A stretch of DNA of 64,000 nucleotides, taken from NCBI RefSeq assembly GCF_013377995.1, contig NZ_CP055305.1, positions 1,860,001 through 1,924,000 of the forward strand. The letters run 5' to 3'. The notes beneath the pieces were generated by a model, which searched no databases, was not told where the DNA came from, and saw nothing but the letters and a program-made list of their open reading frames with translations. Below are positions 9,142 through 17,630 of the stretch, piece after piece (position 1 is the first letter of the stretch; every line of letters begins with the position of its first letter). The stretch comes from Mannheimia pernigra. Lineage in GTDB: Bacteria > Pseudomonadota > Gammaproteobacteria > Enterobacterales > Pasteurellaceae. The position numbers and the translations under genes were made by a program.

Positions 9142-9236
9142 AGAAAAGTAAAATCTATTTAGTGGTACAGCATTTTTACATTTGCAAAAAATGGCTTGAT
9201 TTTGACCGCTTGTATTCTAATTCCTGCTTTTCTTTC

Positions 9237-9260
9237 CTTGTAAGCTATTTTTACGAGGAG
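9237..9260 (+). promoter_or_regulatory. Hairpin over the ribosome site of the AGCS gene
   Basis: CTTGTAA (9237-9243) pairs with TTACGAG (9251-9257), with one U-G pair and a 7-nt loop. Its 3' arm overlaps the Shine-Dalgarno GAGGAG (9255-9260), 6 nt before the ATG. It could be the translational output of the upstream riboswitch. Confidence 0.45.
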
Positions 9261-9266
9261 TATTTA

Positions 9267-10628
9267 ATGTCATTAGACGCAATTCTTAATCAAATCAACA
9301 ATATTATTTGGGGAGCTCCACTACTGATTTTAATATCAGGCGTAGGGTTATACTTCACACTTTCACTCAAAGGCATTCAATTAAGTCAACTTGGACGAGC
9401 TTTTGTTTATATGTTCAAGCCTGAAAAAGGAAAAGGGCAATCAGGGGATATTTCAGCTTTTGCAGCGCTTTCTACCGCGCTTGCCGCAACTATCGGGACG
9501 GGGAACATTGTCGGTGTAGCTACCGCTATTCATTCGGGCGGACCTGGTGCATTATTTTGGATGTGGCTTATTGCACTATTTGGTATGGCAACTAAATACG
9601 CTGAAGGCTTGCTTGCGATTAAATATCGTACTAAAGATAAAGCAGGCTTTGTAGCAGGTGGGCCGATGTACTATATTGAATTAGGAATGGGCAAAAAATG
9701 GCGTTGGCTTGCTAAAGCCTTTGCCTTTTTCGGTGTACTGGTTGCCCTACTCGGCGTAGGAACATTCCCACAGGTAAACGGCATTACCGCCTCTTTGGAA
9801 TCTACCTTTGATGTGCCGATTATTTTCAGTGCCATTATTTTAACCTTAGTGGTTGCGGTAATTATTTTAGGGGGCGTGAAACGCATCTCTAAAATTGCAA
9901 CAATTATCGTACCATTTATGGCGATTGGCTATGTGGTTGCGTCACTCTGTGTGATTTTAATCCACGCCGAGAAAGTACCAGCGGCAATTACCACCATTAT
10001 TCACGCGGCGTTCAATCCGCAAGCCGCCCTTGGTGGAGCGTTCGGCTTTACCGTAATGCAAGCGATTCAATATGGTGTTGCCCGAGGTATTTTCTCAAAC
10101 GAATCAGGCCTGGGCTCAGCACCTATCGCTGCCGCAGCAGCCCAAACCAAAGAGCCTGTGCGACAAGGCTTAATTTCAATGACTGGCACGTTTTTAGACA
10201 CCATTATCGTCTGTACAATGACAGGCTTAGTGATTGTGATTTCAGGGGCGTGGACAACAGATGTAAAAGGGGCGGTTTTAACCACCACTGCCTTCACGCA
10301 AGGCTTAGATAGCTCGTTTGGTGCAGTGATTGTCACGCTTGCATTAGTATTTTTCGCATTCACCACCATTCTCGGTTGGTGCTACTACGGCGAACGCTGC
10401 TTTGTTTACTTAACCAAAGGCAAAACCCAATTTCTGAAGTTCTACCGTTTGCTGTTTATCGGTTTGATTGCCACTGCCCCATTTTTAAAATTGGATACCA
10501 TTTGGACGATCGCCGATATTCTCAACGGCCTAATGGCATTCCCAAACCTTATTGCCCTGCTTGCTCTACGCAAAGTGATTTTGGCGGAAACAAAAAATTT
10601 CTTCTCTAGGCTGAAAAAAGAGAAATAA
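9267..10628 (+). CDS. Sodium:alanine/glycine symporter (AGCS family)
   Basis: A 453-residue inner-membrane carrier. The start is ATG 9267 (MSLDAILNQIN) with GAGGAG upstream; the frame stays open back into the riboswitch, but that part is not protein-like. AGCS landmarks: FAALSTALAATIGTGNIVGVATAI, GPGALFWMWL, KYAEGLLAIKYR, VAGGPMYYIE, FSNESGLGSAPIAAAA, and about ten or eleven hydrophobic helices. The glycine riboswitch in its leader argues that glycine, perhaps with alanine, is the substrate. A terminator hairpin follows. Confidence 0.93.
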   Translation: MSLDAILNQINNIIWGAPLLILISGVGLYFTLSLKGIQLSQLGRAFVYMFKPEKGKGQSGDISAFAALSTALAATIGTGNIVGVATAIHSGGPGALFWMWLIALFGMATKYAEGLLAIKYRTKDKAGFVAGGPMYYIELGMGKKWRWLAKAFAFFGVLVALLGVGTFPQVNGITASLESTFDVPIIFSAIILTLVVAVIILGGVKRISKIATIIVPFMAIGYVVASLCVILIHAEKVPAAITTIIHAAFNPQAALGGAFGFTVMQAIQYGVARGIFSNESGLGSAPIAAAAAQTKEPVRQGLISMTGTFLDTIIVCTMTGLVIVISGAWTTDVKGAVLTTTAFTQGLDSSFGAVIVTLALVFFAFTTILGWCYYGERCFVYLTKGKTQFLKFYRLLFIGLIATAPFLKLDTIWTIADILNGLMAFPNLIALLALRKVILAETKNFFSRLKKEK

Positions 10629-10642
10629 ACTAAAAAAACGGA

Positions 10643-10676
10643 TAAAATAGAGGGTGTTCTGCCTCTATTTTTTATT
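10643..10676 (+). terminator. Terminator after the AGCS gene
   Basis: AAAATAGAG(G) pairs with (C)CTCTATTTT around GTGTTCTG, running into TTTTT. It ends only a few bases before the ATG of the next gene at 10678, so that gene either depends on readthrough or has a promoter inside the AGCS gene. Confidence 0.75.
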
Positions 10677-10677
10677 T

Positions 10678-11343
10678 ATGAAATTTTTCTACACACTGAT
10701 TTTTGCTTTATTGCTATCAAGCGCCCACGCAGCCGACCGCTACTTGCAGTGTAAAGTAGTGGGAATTAGTGACGGCGACACCTTAACTTGTCTTTTAAAT
10801 AAAAGCAAGCTCAAGGTCCGCTTGGTGCATATTGACGCTCCCGAACAGCCTCAGCCCTACGGCAATAGTGCGAAACAAGCCTTGTTAAAATTGGTGTTTC
10901 GCAAAAAAGTAACAATTGTGGTAAAAGGCCACGACCACTATCAACGCATCTTAGCAGAAGTTTATTTGCATAATGGGCAAAATGTTAATTTGAAGTTAGT
11001 GGAAATGGGAATGGCGTGGGCATATCAATCAGCCAAACCTCAATATGAGCAAGCACAACAACGGGCAAAAACAGCGAGAGTTGGCTTATGGCAAGACAGT
11101 TCTCCCCTTCCACCAAGCGAATGGCGAAAACAAAACGTGCCTCAACAAGCGGTCAAAAATCGTAAAAATTTTGCAAATCTACCTAAAGCTATCAACTGCC
11201 ATAAGAAACTAAAGTGTAATCAAATTAACAATTACGAGCTTGCTAAACGTTACTTTCAACAATGTGGCTGGAAAGCACTAGACGGTAACAATGACGGCAT
11301 TCCGTGCAATACACTTTATTGGAAATCAAAACGTAAACATTAA
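10678..11343 (+). CDS. Secreted thermonuclease-like nuclease with excalibur-type tail
   Basis: A 221-residue protein starting at ATG 10678 with a Sec signal (LIFALLLSSAHA). The nuclease domain is of staphylococcal type (SNase): VGISDGDTLTC, the VRLVHIDAPEQ strand with catalytic Asp and Arg, and GMAWAY. The C-terminal region CHKKLKC ... DGNNDGIPC is a calcium-binding excalibur-type motif. It probably acts in the periplasm or outside the cell, degrading DNA or RNA. No ribosome site is obvious, because the preceding terminator occupies the leader. Confidence 0.88.
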   Translation: MKFFYTLIFALLLSSAHAADRYLQCKVVGISDGDTLTCLLNKSKLKVRLVHIDAPEQPQPYGNSAKQALLKLVFRKKVTIVVKGHDHYQRILAEVYLHNGQNVNLKLVEMGMAWAYQSAKPQYEQAQQRAKTARVGLWQDSSPLPPSEWRKQNVPQQAVKNRKNFANLPKAINCHKKLKCNQINNYELAKRYFQQCGWKALDGNNDGIPCNTLYWKSKRKH

Positions 11344-11344
11344 C

Positions 11345-13432
11345 TTAACATTCATTCAACGCAATAATTCTATCTGTTGATTGAATGGTAGATTGTCTAT
11401 GAGTAATAACAATCCTTGTTATATTAATTTGTGAAATAGCTTGATTAACAAGCTTCTCATTCTCTTCATCTAAATGGCTGGTGGCTTCATCCATCAATAG
11501 AATTTTTGGCTTTTTATATAAGGCTCGGGCAATAAAAAGCCGCTGGCGTTGTCCTCCGGAGAGGTTATTTCCTAGCTCCCCCAACAGCGTTTCATAGTTC
11601 ATCGGCATTGCCATAATATCCTCGTGAATATTCGCCAGTTTAGCACATTCCATCGCCCATTCTCTGTCATAGTGATTTTCAAAGCTAACAATATTTTCCA
11701 AAATAGAGCCTGAAAAGAATTTATCTTCCTGTAATACACAGGCAATGTGTGTTCGGTAACGGTTTGAACCCATTTGGTGAATATCCATATCGTTAAATAA
11801 AAGCATACCTGAAGTCGGTTTTAATAAGCCTGCCATCAATTTTAATAGTGTGGTTTTTCCATAACCTGATGGAGCGGTAATTGCCACACTTTCACCACTA
11901 TTTATTGTTAAATTCAAATTTTCAATCACATTTTTTGCAAAAGGGTCATATTTAAAGCAGAGATCTTTAATTTCCAATTTAGCTTGTTGATGTTCGTCTA
12001 AATCCATTTGATATTTGCTGCTATCTTCAACCTCATTTAAAGCAATATCAGCAATTCGTTCCCGATGAAGTGAAAGGATTTTTAAATTAAAGATAATATC
12101 AATCAAATTTCCCATTCGGGAAGAGAAAGAACCTCTATAAGCATTAAAAGCCACAAACATACCTAGCGTCATCACATTTTCAATTACCATAGTAGCTCCA
12201 ATCCATAAAATCAGAATTTGCTCAATGGTGGAAATAAAGGTATGAATACCTGAAAACAGCATATTAAATTTAGTAACTTTGATAGAGGTATTAAACTCAT
12301 CGGCATTGAGCGACATCCATTGCTCTTGGCGTTTATTTTCTAACCCTAGTGATTTTAAGGTGGTGATACCATATAAGGTTTCCATAAAATGAGAATGTGC
12401 TTTTGCTCCTTTAATAATCTGTTCTTCATTCATTTGGCGGTAAATCAAATAAGTAACCATTCGGAGAATAAAATAGATAAAGGAAAAGGCTAGCACTACC
12501 CAAAACAGCCAACCACCATATAGCACCATCATAATAATTAGGCTGATAATCATAATGGTATCAATAATTGTAGCAATAATGCTCGAAGTTAAGGTTTTCT
12601 GAATCGTTTTTAATGAACTAAATCGGGAGTGAATATCACCCACTTGGCGTTTTTCAAAGAAATCAAGCGGTAATTTTAATAAATGGGAAAAGAAGCTTGA
12701 TGTCCACTGAAAATCAATTAAGTAGTTCATTTTCAACGAAATCCAAGCCCTAAACATACTGACGGCAGTTCTGAAGAAAGTAAATAAAAACAAGCCGATA
12801 CAGATAATCAGCAATAGTGACTGATCTTTAGCGTGCATCACATGATCCATCACTAACTGTATACCTATCGGCATAAGTAATGCGATCAGTTCAATCAGCA
12901 TAGAAAGAGCAAAAATTTTAACTAATGCCCCTTTAATACCAGAAATACCTTTGAATGTTTCATAGAGGCTAATTGTATTTTCATTTTTCTGCTTTTCAAA
13001 TTTCACTTCCGACCACACTTCTAATGCCACACCGGTAAAGTGGTTGGAAAATTCGGCACGGGATAATTTTCGTTTACCGAAAGCTGGGTCATGAACCGTG
13101 AAATGGGTTTCCGTTACGTGGGTGAGTACAACAAAGTGATTAAAATCCCAATGTAGAATACAAGGTAGACGAAGTTGCGGTACTTCATCTAATTCCAATG
13201 AAAGAGGGCGGGTAACAAAGCCACAATCATTAGCAATAGAAATTAAAGTATGTAGCGTGACGCCACGAGAGGAAGTCCCATATTGGCTACGCAGCTCAAA
13301 GAGATTGGTACTTTTATCGTAATACCCCAACATCATTGCCAAGCAAGCTAAACCGCATTCTGCCGTTTCGGTTTGTAAAATGACAGGCATTTTTCGCCGA
13401 AAGCCGAATTTTAACTGTTCAATGCCTTTCAT
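11345..13432 (-). CDS. CvaB-like peptidase (C39)/ABC exporter of the microcin locus
   Basis: A 695-residue bacteriocin exporter from ATG 13432, which overlaps the stop of the fusion-protein gene (TAATG). It has an N-terminal C39 peptidase with QTETAECG (Cys26), His99 and Asp115, which cuts leaders after Gly-Gly. A six-helix membrane domain follows, then the ATPase with SGYGKTT Walker A, LSGGQRQR signature, ILLMDEATSHLD Walker B and ITHR switch. The family exports peptides such as microcin V across both membranes with CvaA and TolC. The gene looks intact although its partner is interrupted. It is the last gene of the minus-strand island. Confidence 0.93.
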   Translation of the reverse strand: MKGIEQLKFGFRRKMPVILQTETAECGLACLAMMLGYYDKSTNLFELRSQYGTSSRGVTLHTLISIANDCGFVTRPLSLELDEVPQLRLPCILHWDFNHFVVLTHVTETHFTVHDPAFGKRKLSRAEFSNHFTGVALEVWSEVKFEKQKNENTISLYETFKGISGIKGALVKIFALSMLIELIALLMPIGIQLVMDHVMHAKDQSLLLIICIGLFLFTFFRTAVSMFRAWISLKMNYLIDFQWTSSFFSHLLKLPLDFFEKRQVGDIHSRFSSLKTIQKTLTSSIIATIIDTIMIISLIIMMVLYGGWLFWVVLAFSFIYFILRMVTYLIYRQMNEEQIIKGAKAHSHFMETLYGITTLKSLGLENKRQEQWMSLNADEFNTSIKVTKFNMLFSGIHTFISTIEQILILWIGATMVIENVMTLGMFVAFNAYRGSFSSRMGNLIDIIFNLKILSLHRERIADIALNEVEDSSKYQMDLDEHQQAKLEIKDLCFKYDPFAKNVIENLNLTINSGESVAITAPSGYGKTTLLKLMAGLLKPTSGMLLFNDMDIHQMGSNRYRTHIACVLQEDKFFSGSILENIVSFENHYDREWAMECAKLANIHEDIMAMPMNYETLLGELGNNLSGGQRQRLFIARALYKKPKILLMDEATSHLDEENEKLVNQAISQINITRIVITHRQSTIQSTDRIIALNEC

Positions 13433-14691
13433 TATTGCTCCATATTCTTGCTTAGTTGGTACATAGGGAACAGAATCCACTCATAAAGCTTGCGTTTTTC
13501 TAAAAACAGCGTGGCTTCGGCTTTCATTCCACTCATAAAATAGAGGGTGGTATCGTGATATTTTACGCTTTGGTCGGCAAGCTCAATTAAAATTTTATAA
13601 AGCGGAATACCTTGCTCTAAATTTGCAGGGAGATTTTTATAAAAACTCAGCTCTTGAAGAGAGGCGGGTAAAGTAGAAATTGAGGTGATTTTGCCCTTAA
13701 ACTGCCCGAATTTTTCAAACGGAAAAGCCTCATAGCGAATATTCACCTCATCGCCTTGTTTAATAAATGAAATGGCACTATTCGGTACCCACATCACTAG
13801 CTGATAATTTCCTTTATTCTGTGGCAGAATTTGTGCAAGCGGGTCATTTTCTTTAATAATTTGCCCAACGGTAACGCTAATGCTTTCAATTTTTCCATCA
13901 ACTGAAGCATTCACAATAATATCTGAAACAGATTCAAATTCCATTAAACGAATGTTTAAATCGCTTTTTTGCATTTCATAGCGAATAATCTGATTATTAA
14001 ATTCGGTTTTACGGGTTTCAATTTCATTTTCCAAGCTAAGTTGGGTGGATTTTAATTGAATTAATTCTTGCTTTAATTCATTAAAGAGGGATTTTTGTTG
14101 AAAATATCGACTCTTCTGAATATTTACTTCATCATAGCTGGAATGCCCTGCTTTTAATAATTTCTCATAACGCTTTACTAAATCGGCATAGTCATTCATT
14201 GTTTTTTCAACTTCAACTAAATAAACCTGTTTATCTTGATAAATTTTTTGATTGTTTTTGATCTGATTTTCAAGGCTATTAATGGTTTCTAACTTATTCT
14301 TATTTAAAGCTGTGATCGCTTGTTCTGTTGCTTGAATTTGTGATTTCAGAGAAAGAATAGAATTCACATTAATATTGCCACTATGGGTAATTCTGTCTAA
14401 GGTAATTTTAAACAAAGGATCACCTTTTTTCACTTGCTGATGAGGCTGAATATAATTTTCGGATATATAACCGGATTTAGGAGCAGAAAGAATAATTGGA
14501 TGAGCTTGCATTACTAACTCACCAACAACAGTTTCACGGCGGGTATAACTGCCAAAAACAATAAATAAAATAAATGCAGCAAAAATAAAGAAAGAAATGA
14601 AAAAGACAAACCAAGCAGGAATTCTGCTAAATAGTACCGCAGTGCTTTTCCATTTTTTTGACTGATATGCAATAGCTTATTTTCTGAACAT
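13432..14691 (-). pseudogene. CvaA/HlyD-type membrane fusion protein, stop at codon 5
   Basis: Reading from ATG 14691 gives MFRK, then TAA at 14679-14677, then AIAYQSKKWKS, a transmembrane segment (WFVFFISFFIFAAFILFIVF), YTRRETVVGELV and a long coiled-coil HlyD region. Total length would be 419 residues if the stop were a sense codon; MFR(K/Q)E is the usual family start, so GAA to TAA is likely. The part after the first in-frame ATG (14511) lacks the membrane anchor. No alternative GTG/TTG start lies between the stop and 14511. The exporter is therefore probably non-functional. Confidence 0.85.
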
Positions 14692-14781
14692 ATAATACCA
14701 ATTTATACAACTACATTATCATTCTTATTTCTATATACATAAAGATATAATTTTATAAAAAATATAAAGTTAATAAAATAA

Positions 14782-14974
14782 TCATATTAAAAATTTAAAC
14801 ACTACAAGTATAAAATATATCACAATCGTTTTTGAAGAAAACAATAGGCAATCAGAAAGAAAAAAACACAATGTCATAAATAGCCACTCCACACTCGAAT
14901 GGTAACAATGGATAAACAAATCGGTAAATCATAAAATAAATAAACGCAATATAAATTACAGTAACAAATCTCAT
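14782..14974 (-). pseudogene. Small two-helix membrane protein, frameshifted
   Basis: ATG 14974 opens a 40-codon hydrophobic frame ending at TGA 14852. Removing one T from the T7 run near 14860 joins it to the overlapping frame (TGA at 14782) to give a 63-residue protein with two hydrophobic segments. That is the size and shape of the other candidate immunity proteins here. The reconstruction is inference. Confidence 0.4.
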
Positions 14975-15044
14975 AAAACACTCGCAATAAAATTTAGTTA
15001 CATACATTAATTAATCTTACATCTATACAGACAAGATATATTAT

Positions 15045-15246
15045 TCAATGATTGCCACTTATGAAATAAGGCTTATTCTCTCTTAAACATCTATTATACT
15101 CTATTCTTTTCCTAACAGAATCTTTTGCCTTTCCACTTCCATAGGAAAAATAATAACATTCACCATCCTTTTTCTCATATTCTTGATAGTTAACACAAGC
15201 AGATAACATTTAAAGGTAATAACGCCCTAAGAATCAATAATAACAT
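15045..15246 (-). pseudogene. Small lipoprotein, frameshifted in its signal peptide
   Basis: ATG 15246 gives a hydrophobic signal (MLLLILRALLPL); dropping one A from the AAA at about 15208 continues it as MLSACVNYQEYEKKDGECYY and on to TGA at 15045. The joined product is 66 residues with a lipobox LSAC. The remainder is charged, ending CLRENKPYFISGNH. No family is recognised. The exact multiple of three after the repair supports a real former gene. Confidence 0.5.
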
Positions 15247-15317
15247 CCCATTCACTTATAACCTATATTTATAATTAAAAATAGAGAACAAATAGCTTAA
15301 CCTAATAAATTATTTTA

Positions 15318-15346
15318 ATATTAGCCTCTATTAGAGGCTAACAAAA
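15318..15346 (-). terminator. Hairpin after the JmjC gene
   Basis: TAGCCTCT and AGAGGCTA (8 bp, 3-nt loop), followed on the minus strand by an A/T-rich tract that includes T-runs. It may reduce transcription between the microcin/JmjC part and the export genes. Confidence 0.5.
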
Positions 15347-15373
15347 TAACTATATATGTAAATTCCCACACAT

Positions 15374-16530
15374 TTAACTTAATTTTAGCACACCAATATA
15401 AGATAACTGCCAAATAAGCTGGGAAATCTTCTCTCTTTTATCTTCTGATACTTTTTCTAAAATATCATTTAATGAAACTTCCGAACCCTGTTTAAGAGAT
15501 TTAATAACATCTCCAAACTCTTCGTCAAGAGAAATACCATATCCATTTGAAATTATCTTATTTTCATAACCAAAGTAATGATTTTTGGTTTTAAATGAAA
15601 TTTTTTGATTTTCCGAAATAGAGTTATATTGATAATTTCCTAAAGTTTCCAAATTAAGTGGCTTTTCAATCCGCTTCTGATCATAAAAATTCTCAATAAA
15701 TTTGCGATAATTCTCTTTATCTTTAATATATTCTGCTGTGTGTTCTGCCAGCTGTGCTATCAACTCTTTATCTGACTCATAATGCGATAAAGAAGCTCGG
15801 GCAATTTCTTTCTCAACCATATTTTGAGATACCCAAGTCAGATAGTTATGAGTATAAGCAGGAAAAATGCCTACAGCTAAATGCACAGTTTCTTCTCCAA
15901 CAGGAATAGGATCGTGCCACCAGCCACGAGGTAAATAAAGAACATCTCCAGCTTCTAATACAATATCCATATATACATCATCAAGATTAGGAGCATATTC
16001 AGGCATATCTTTACTACGATGCATAAACAATGGTTTTTTAAATGTTGGAGTGTGAATAATCCAACGCTTTTTACCCTGCATTTGAACTGCAAAAATATCA
16101 CGACTATCCAATGGCTTTTAAAAGATCTTTGAGTATTAAACGCAATATATAAACTTGAAAAAATATGACAGCCTGTAAATTGAGCTATCTCTTGAGAGAA
16201 GCAATCAACACTTGGTTCATTTACAATACCATTTGCGACTAATGTTGCTCCATCTCTTAAAAAACTATATAAATTTTCCTCTTGAAATTTATAACGAATA
16301 GCACCTAGATCATTATATTCTTCTAAATAATCTTTTTTATGAGCCCTTTTCCCTTTATGCATTACCTTAATTGCATCCTCAGAAATTAAATCACAGCGAG
16401 GTAATATTTCATTTATTGACTTCCAAGAAAGTAAATCTTTCTGAGATATTGCTCCTTTCATTAAAAGTGGTTTTTTCTCAAAATAGTTTTCACGAAATTC
16501 TTGATAAGAAATTGGAAATTGAATTTTCAT
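15374..16530 (-). pseudogene. JmjC/cupin-4 oxygenase of the microcin locus, frameshifted
   Basis: Two overlapping frames join into a 385-residue protein if one G is restored at 16108-16109 (HW-GG to HWD). The whole then resembles YcfD/RoxA-type JmjC oxygenases: N-terminal SYQEFRENYFEKKPLLMKGA, an HWD Fe-binding motif at the frameshift, KKRWIIHTP, GDVLYLPRGWWHD with the distal His, and a C-terminal winged-helix-like part. Such enzymes hydroxylate protein side chains using Fe(II), O2 and 2-oxoglutarate. It lies 11 nt after precursor 3, so a peptide substrate is plausible. As sequenced it is cut at the metal site and inactive. Confidence 0.82.
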
Positions 16531-16541
16531 AATATACTCTC

Positions 16542-16892
16542 TTATTGATAATCACATCCATCACCATAATCCGAACCTGATTGATTGCAACTCGCCTTTA
16601 TACCAATACTATTTTTGATACCTTGAGAAGTACTTTTATACAAGCCCTCCCCCATACCACCACCTAAAGCAGATAAAGTTGACACTGTCACCGCACCAGC
16701 TTTCATTGTTGCTCCAATACCGCCACCAATAGCCCCACCTATAGCTGATGCTCCCAAACTCTCCCAAGTCATTTTTTACCCAGAAATCATACTATTCCCA
16801 ACATAATATGCAGCTCCAGCAACAGCTCCTACAATAACAGGTGCAAAGCCTGCCGAAACAAATTGGCAATCCTCAATTTTTAACTCTTTCAT
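16542..16892 (-). pseudogene. Microcin V-like precursor 3, interrupted by an in-frame stop
   Basis: ATG 16892 starts a 15-residue leader (MKELKIEDCQFVSAG) and 23 further residues up to TAA 16778-16776. The same frame continues as KMTWESLGASAIGGAIGGG and ends in ASCNQSGSDYGDGCDYQ at 16542. Reading through gives about 116 residues: leader, Gly/Ala-rich helical core with GxxxG motifs, and a C-terminal Cys-Cys loop, the layout of microcin V (103-residue precursor). The stop probably replaced a sense codon. The ATG overlaps the previous stop (ATGA). Confidence 0.75.
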
Positions 16893-17065
16893 AAGAGATA
16901 TTCCTCTATAATGTTTATAATTACAACAAATACTATTAGAACTATAGCCTCAATAACATCTTGTACATTTTTATTTTTTACAATCTTCTTTACAAGAAGA
17001 ATAGACACAATTCTTGATAATATGAATGGGATAATCAATATAAGTAATATTTTTTCAAAAATCAT
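16889..17065 (-). CDS. Small two-helix membrane protein, candidate immunity protein
   Basis: A 58-residue protein: two hydrophobic segments (ILLILIIPFILSRIVSILLV and VIEAIVLIVFVVIINII) joined by a basic linker KKIVKNKN. It starts 2 nt after precursor 2 and ends overlapping the ATG of precursor 3, so the three are tightly coupled. Size, topology and position fit microcin immunity proteins such as Cvi. No sequence family is recognised. It resembles the protein at 17236-17415. Confidence 0.7.
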   Translation of the reverse strand: MIFEKILLILIIPFILSRIVSILLVKKIVKNKNVQDVIEAIVLIVFVVIINIIEEYLL

Positions 17066-17067
17066 AT

Positions 17068-17214
17068 TTATCTAGCCGTATAAACTAAAATACTAGTGGT
17101 AGGGTGGTATAATTTAGTTCCCACATATGATGCAATACCAGCACCAGCCCACCACAAAAAAGGGGCTATGCCTCCATATATTATTTCACAATCCTTAATA
17201 CTAAGATCTTTCAT
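17068..17214 (-). CDS. Double-glycine microcin precursor 2
   Basis: A 48-residue precursor, intact. The leader MKDLSIKDCEIIYGG (15 residues, the length of the microcin V leader) ends in Gly-Gly and has the L(-12), S(-11), I(-10), I(-4) pattern recognised by C39 peptidases. The 33-residue core begins IAPFLWWAGAGIASYVG and has no cysteine; it is hydrophobic with an aromatic WW and small-residue motifs, consistent with a membrane-acting peptide. A probable immunity gene follows at once. It would need the CvaA/CvaB exporter for processing. Confidence 0.8.
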   Translation of the reverse strand: MKDLSIKDCEIIYGGIAPFLWWAGAGIASYVGTKLYHPTTSILVYTAR

Positions 17215-17235
17215 TTTCTCTCCTCTTATTTATTT

Positions 17236-17415
17236 TTAAATAAAATAGCTCTTATATGTCCCAAGTAAAATTATTATAAATAAATATATTATTATTTGGC
17301 ATTTGTCATTTTTTTCCTTACTCATATCTAACTTACTAAGCAACAGTACATCTACAACTTTCACAAAAATAACAGGCAATACTATAACTAATATCAAAAT
17401 AGAAAAATCCACCAT
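17236..17415 (-). CDS. Small two-helix membrane protein, candidate immunity protein
   Basis: A 59-residue protein from ATG 17415 (GGAGAG upstream). Two hydrophobic segments (FSILILVIVLPVIFVKVVDVLLL and QIIIYLFIIILLGTY) are separated by a charged linker DMSKEKNDK. It overlaps nothing and follows the truncated JmjC copy. Same size and layout as the protein at 16889-17065; both probably protect the producer from its peptide. Which precursor it matches is unknown. Confidence 0.65.
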   Translation of the reverse strand: MVDFSILILVIVLPVIFVKVVDVLLLSKLDMSKEKNDKCQIIIYLFIIILLGTYKSYFI

Positions 17416-17435
17416 ACTCTCTCCATTAAAGTATT

Positions 17436-17621
17436 TCAACCTACTTTATACATTACTTTAATTGCATCTTCAGAAAGTAAATCACAACGAGGTAATACTT
17501 CATTTATCGCTTTCCAAGAAAGCAAATCTTGCGGATCTATAGCACCTTTCATTAAAAGTGGTTGCTTCTCAAAATAATTTTCACGAAATTCTTGATAAGA
17601 AATTGGAAATTGAATTTTCAT
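17436..17621 (-). pseudogene. Truncated 5' copy of the JmjC gene
   Basis: ATG 17621, with a strong AAGGAG, encodes 61 residues nearly identical to the first 57 or so residues of the JmjC protein at 15374-16530 (SYQEFRENYFEK, SEDAIKVM). It then stops after KVG. All catalytic parts are missing. It follows precursor 1 just as the longer copy follows precursor 3, so a precursor-JmjC module was duplicated and this copy later lost most of its length. Confidence 0.85.
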
Positions 17622-17630
17622 TTTATCTCC

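Noticed and set aside
9114..9266. Upstream extension of the AGCS carrier from ATG 9114
   Set aside because: It lies inside the second glycine aptamer and its P1, and the encoded residues are not membrane-carrier-like; ATG 9267 has the ribosome site.
13432..14511. Functional fusion protein from the internal ATG 14511
   Set aside because: This form lacks the transmembrane anchor needed by CvaA/HlyD proteins, and clear homologous sequence continues upstream to the stop.
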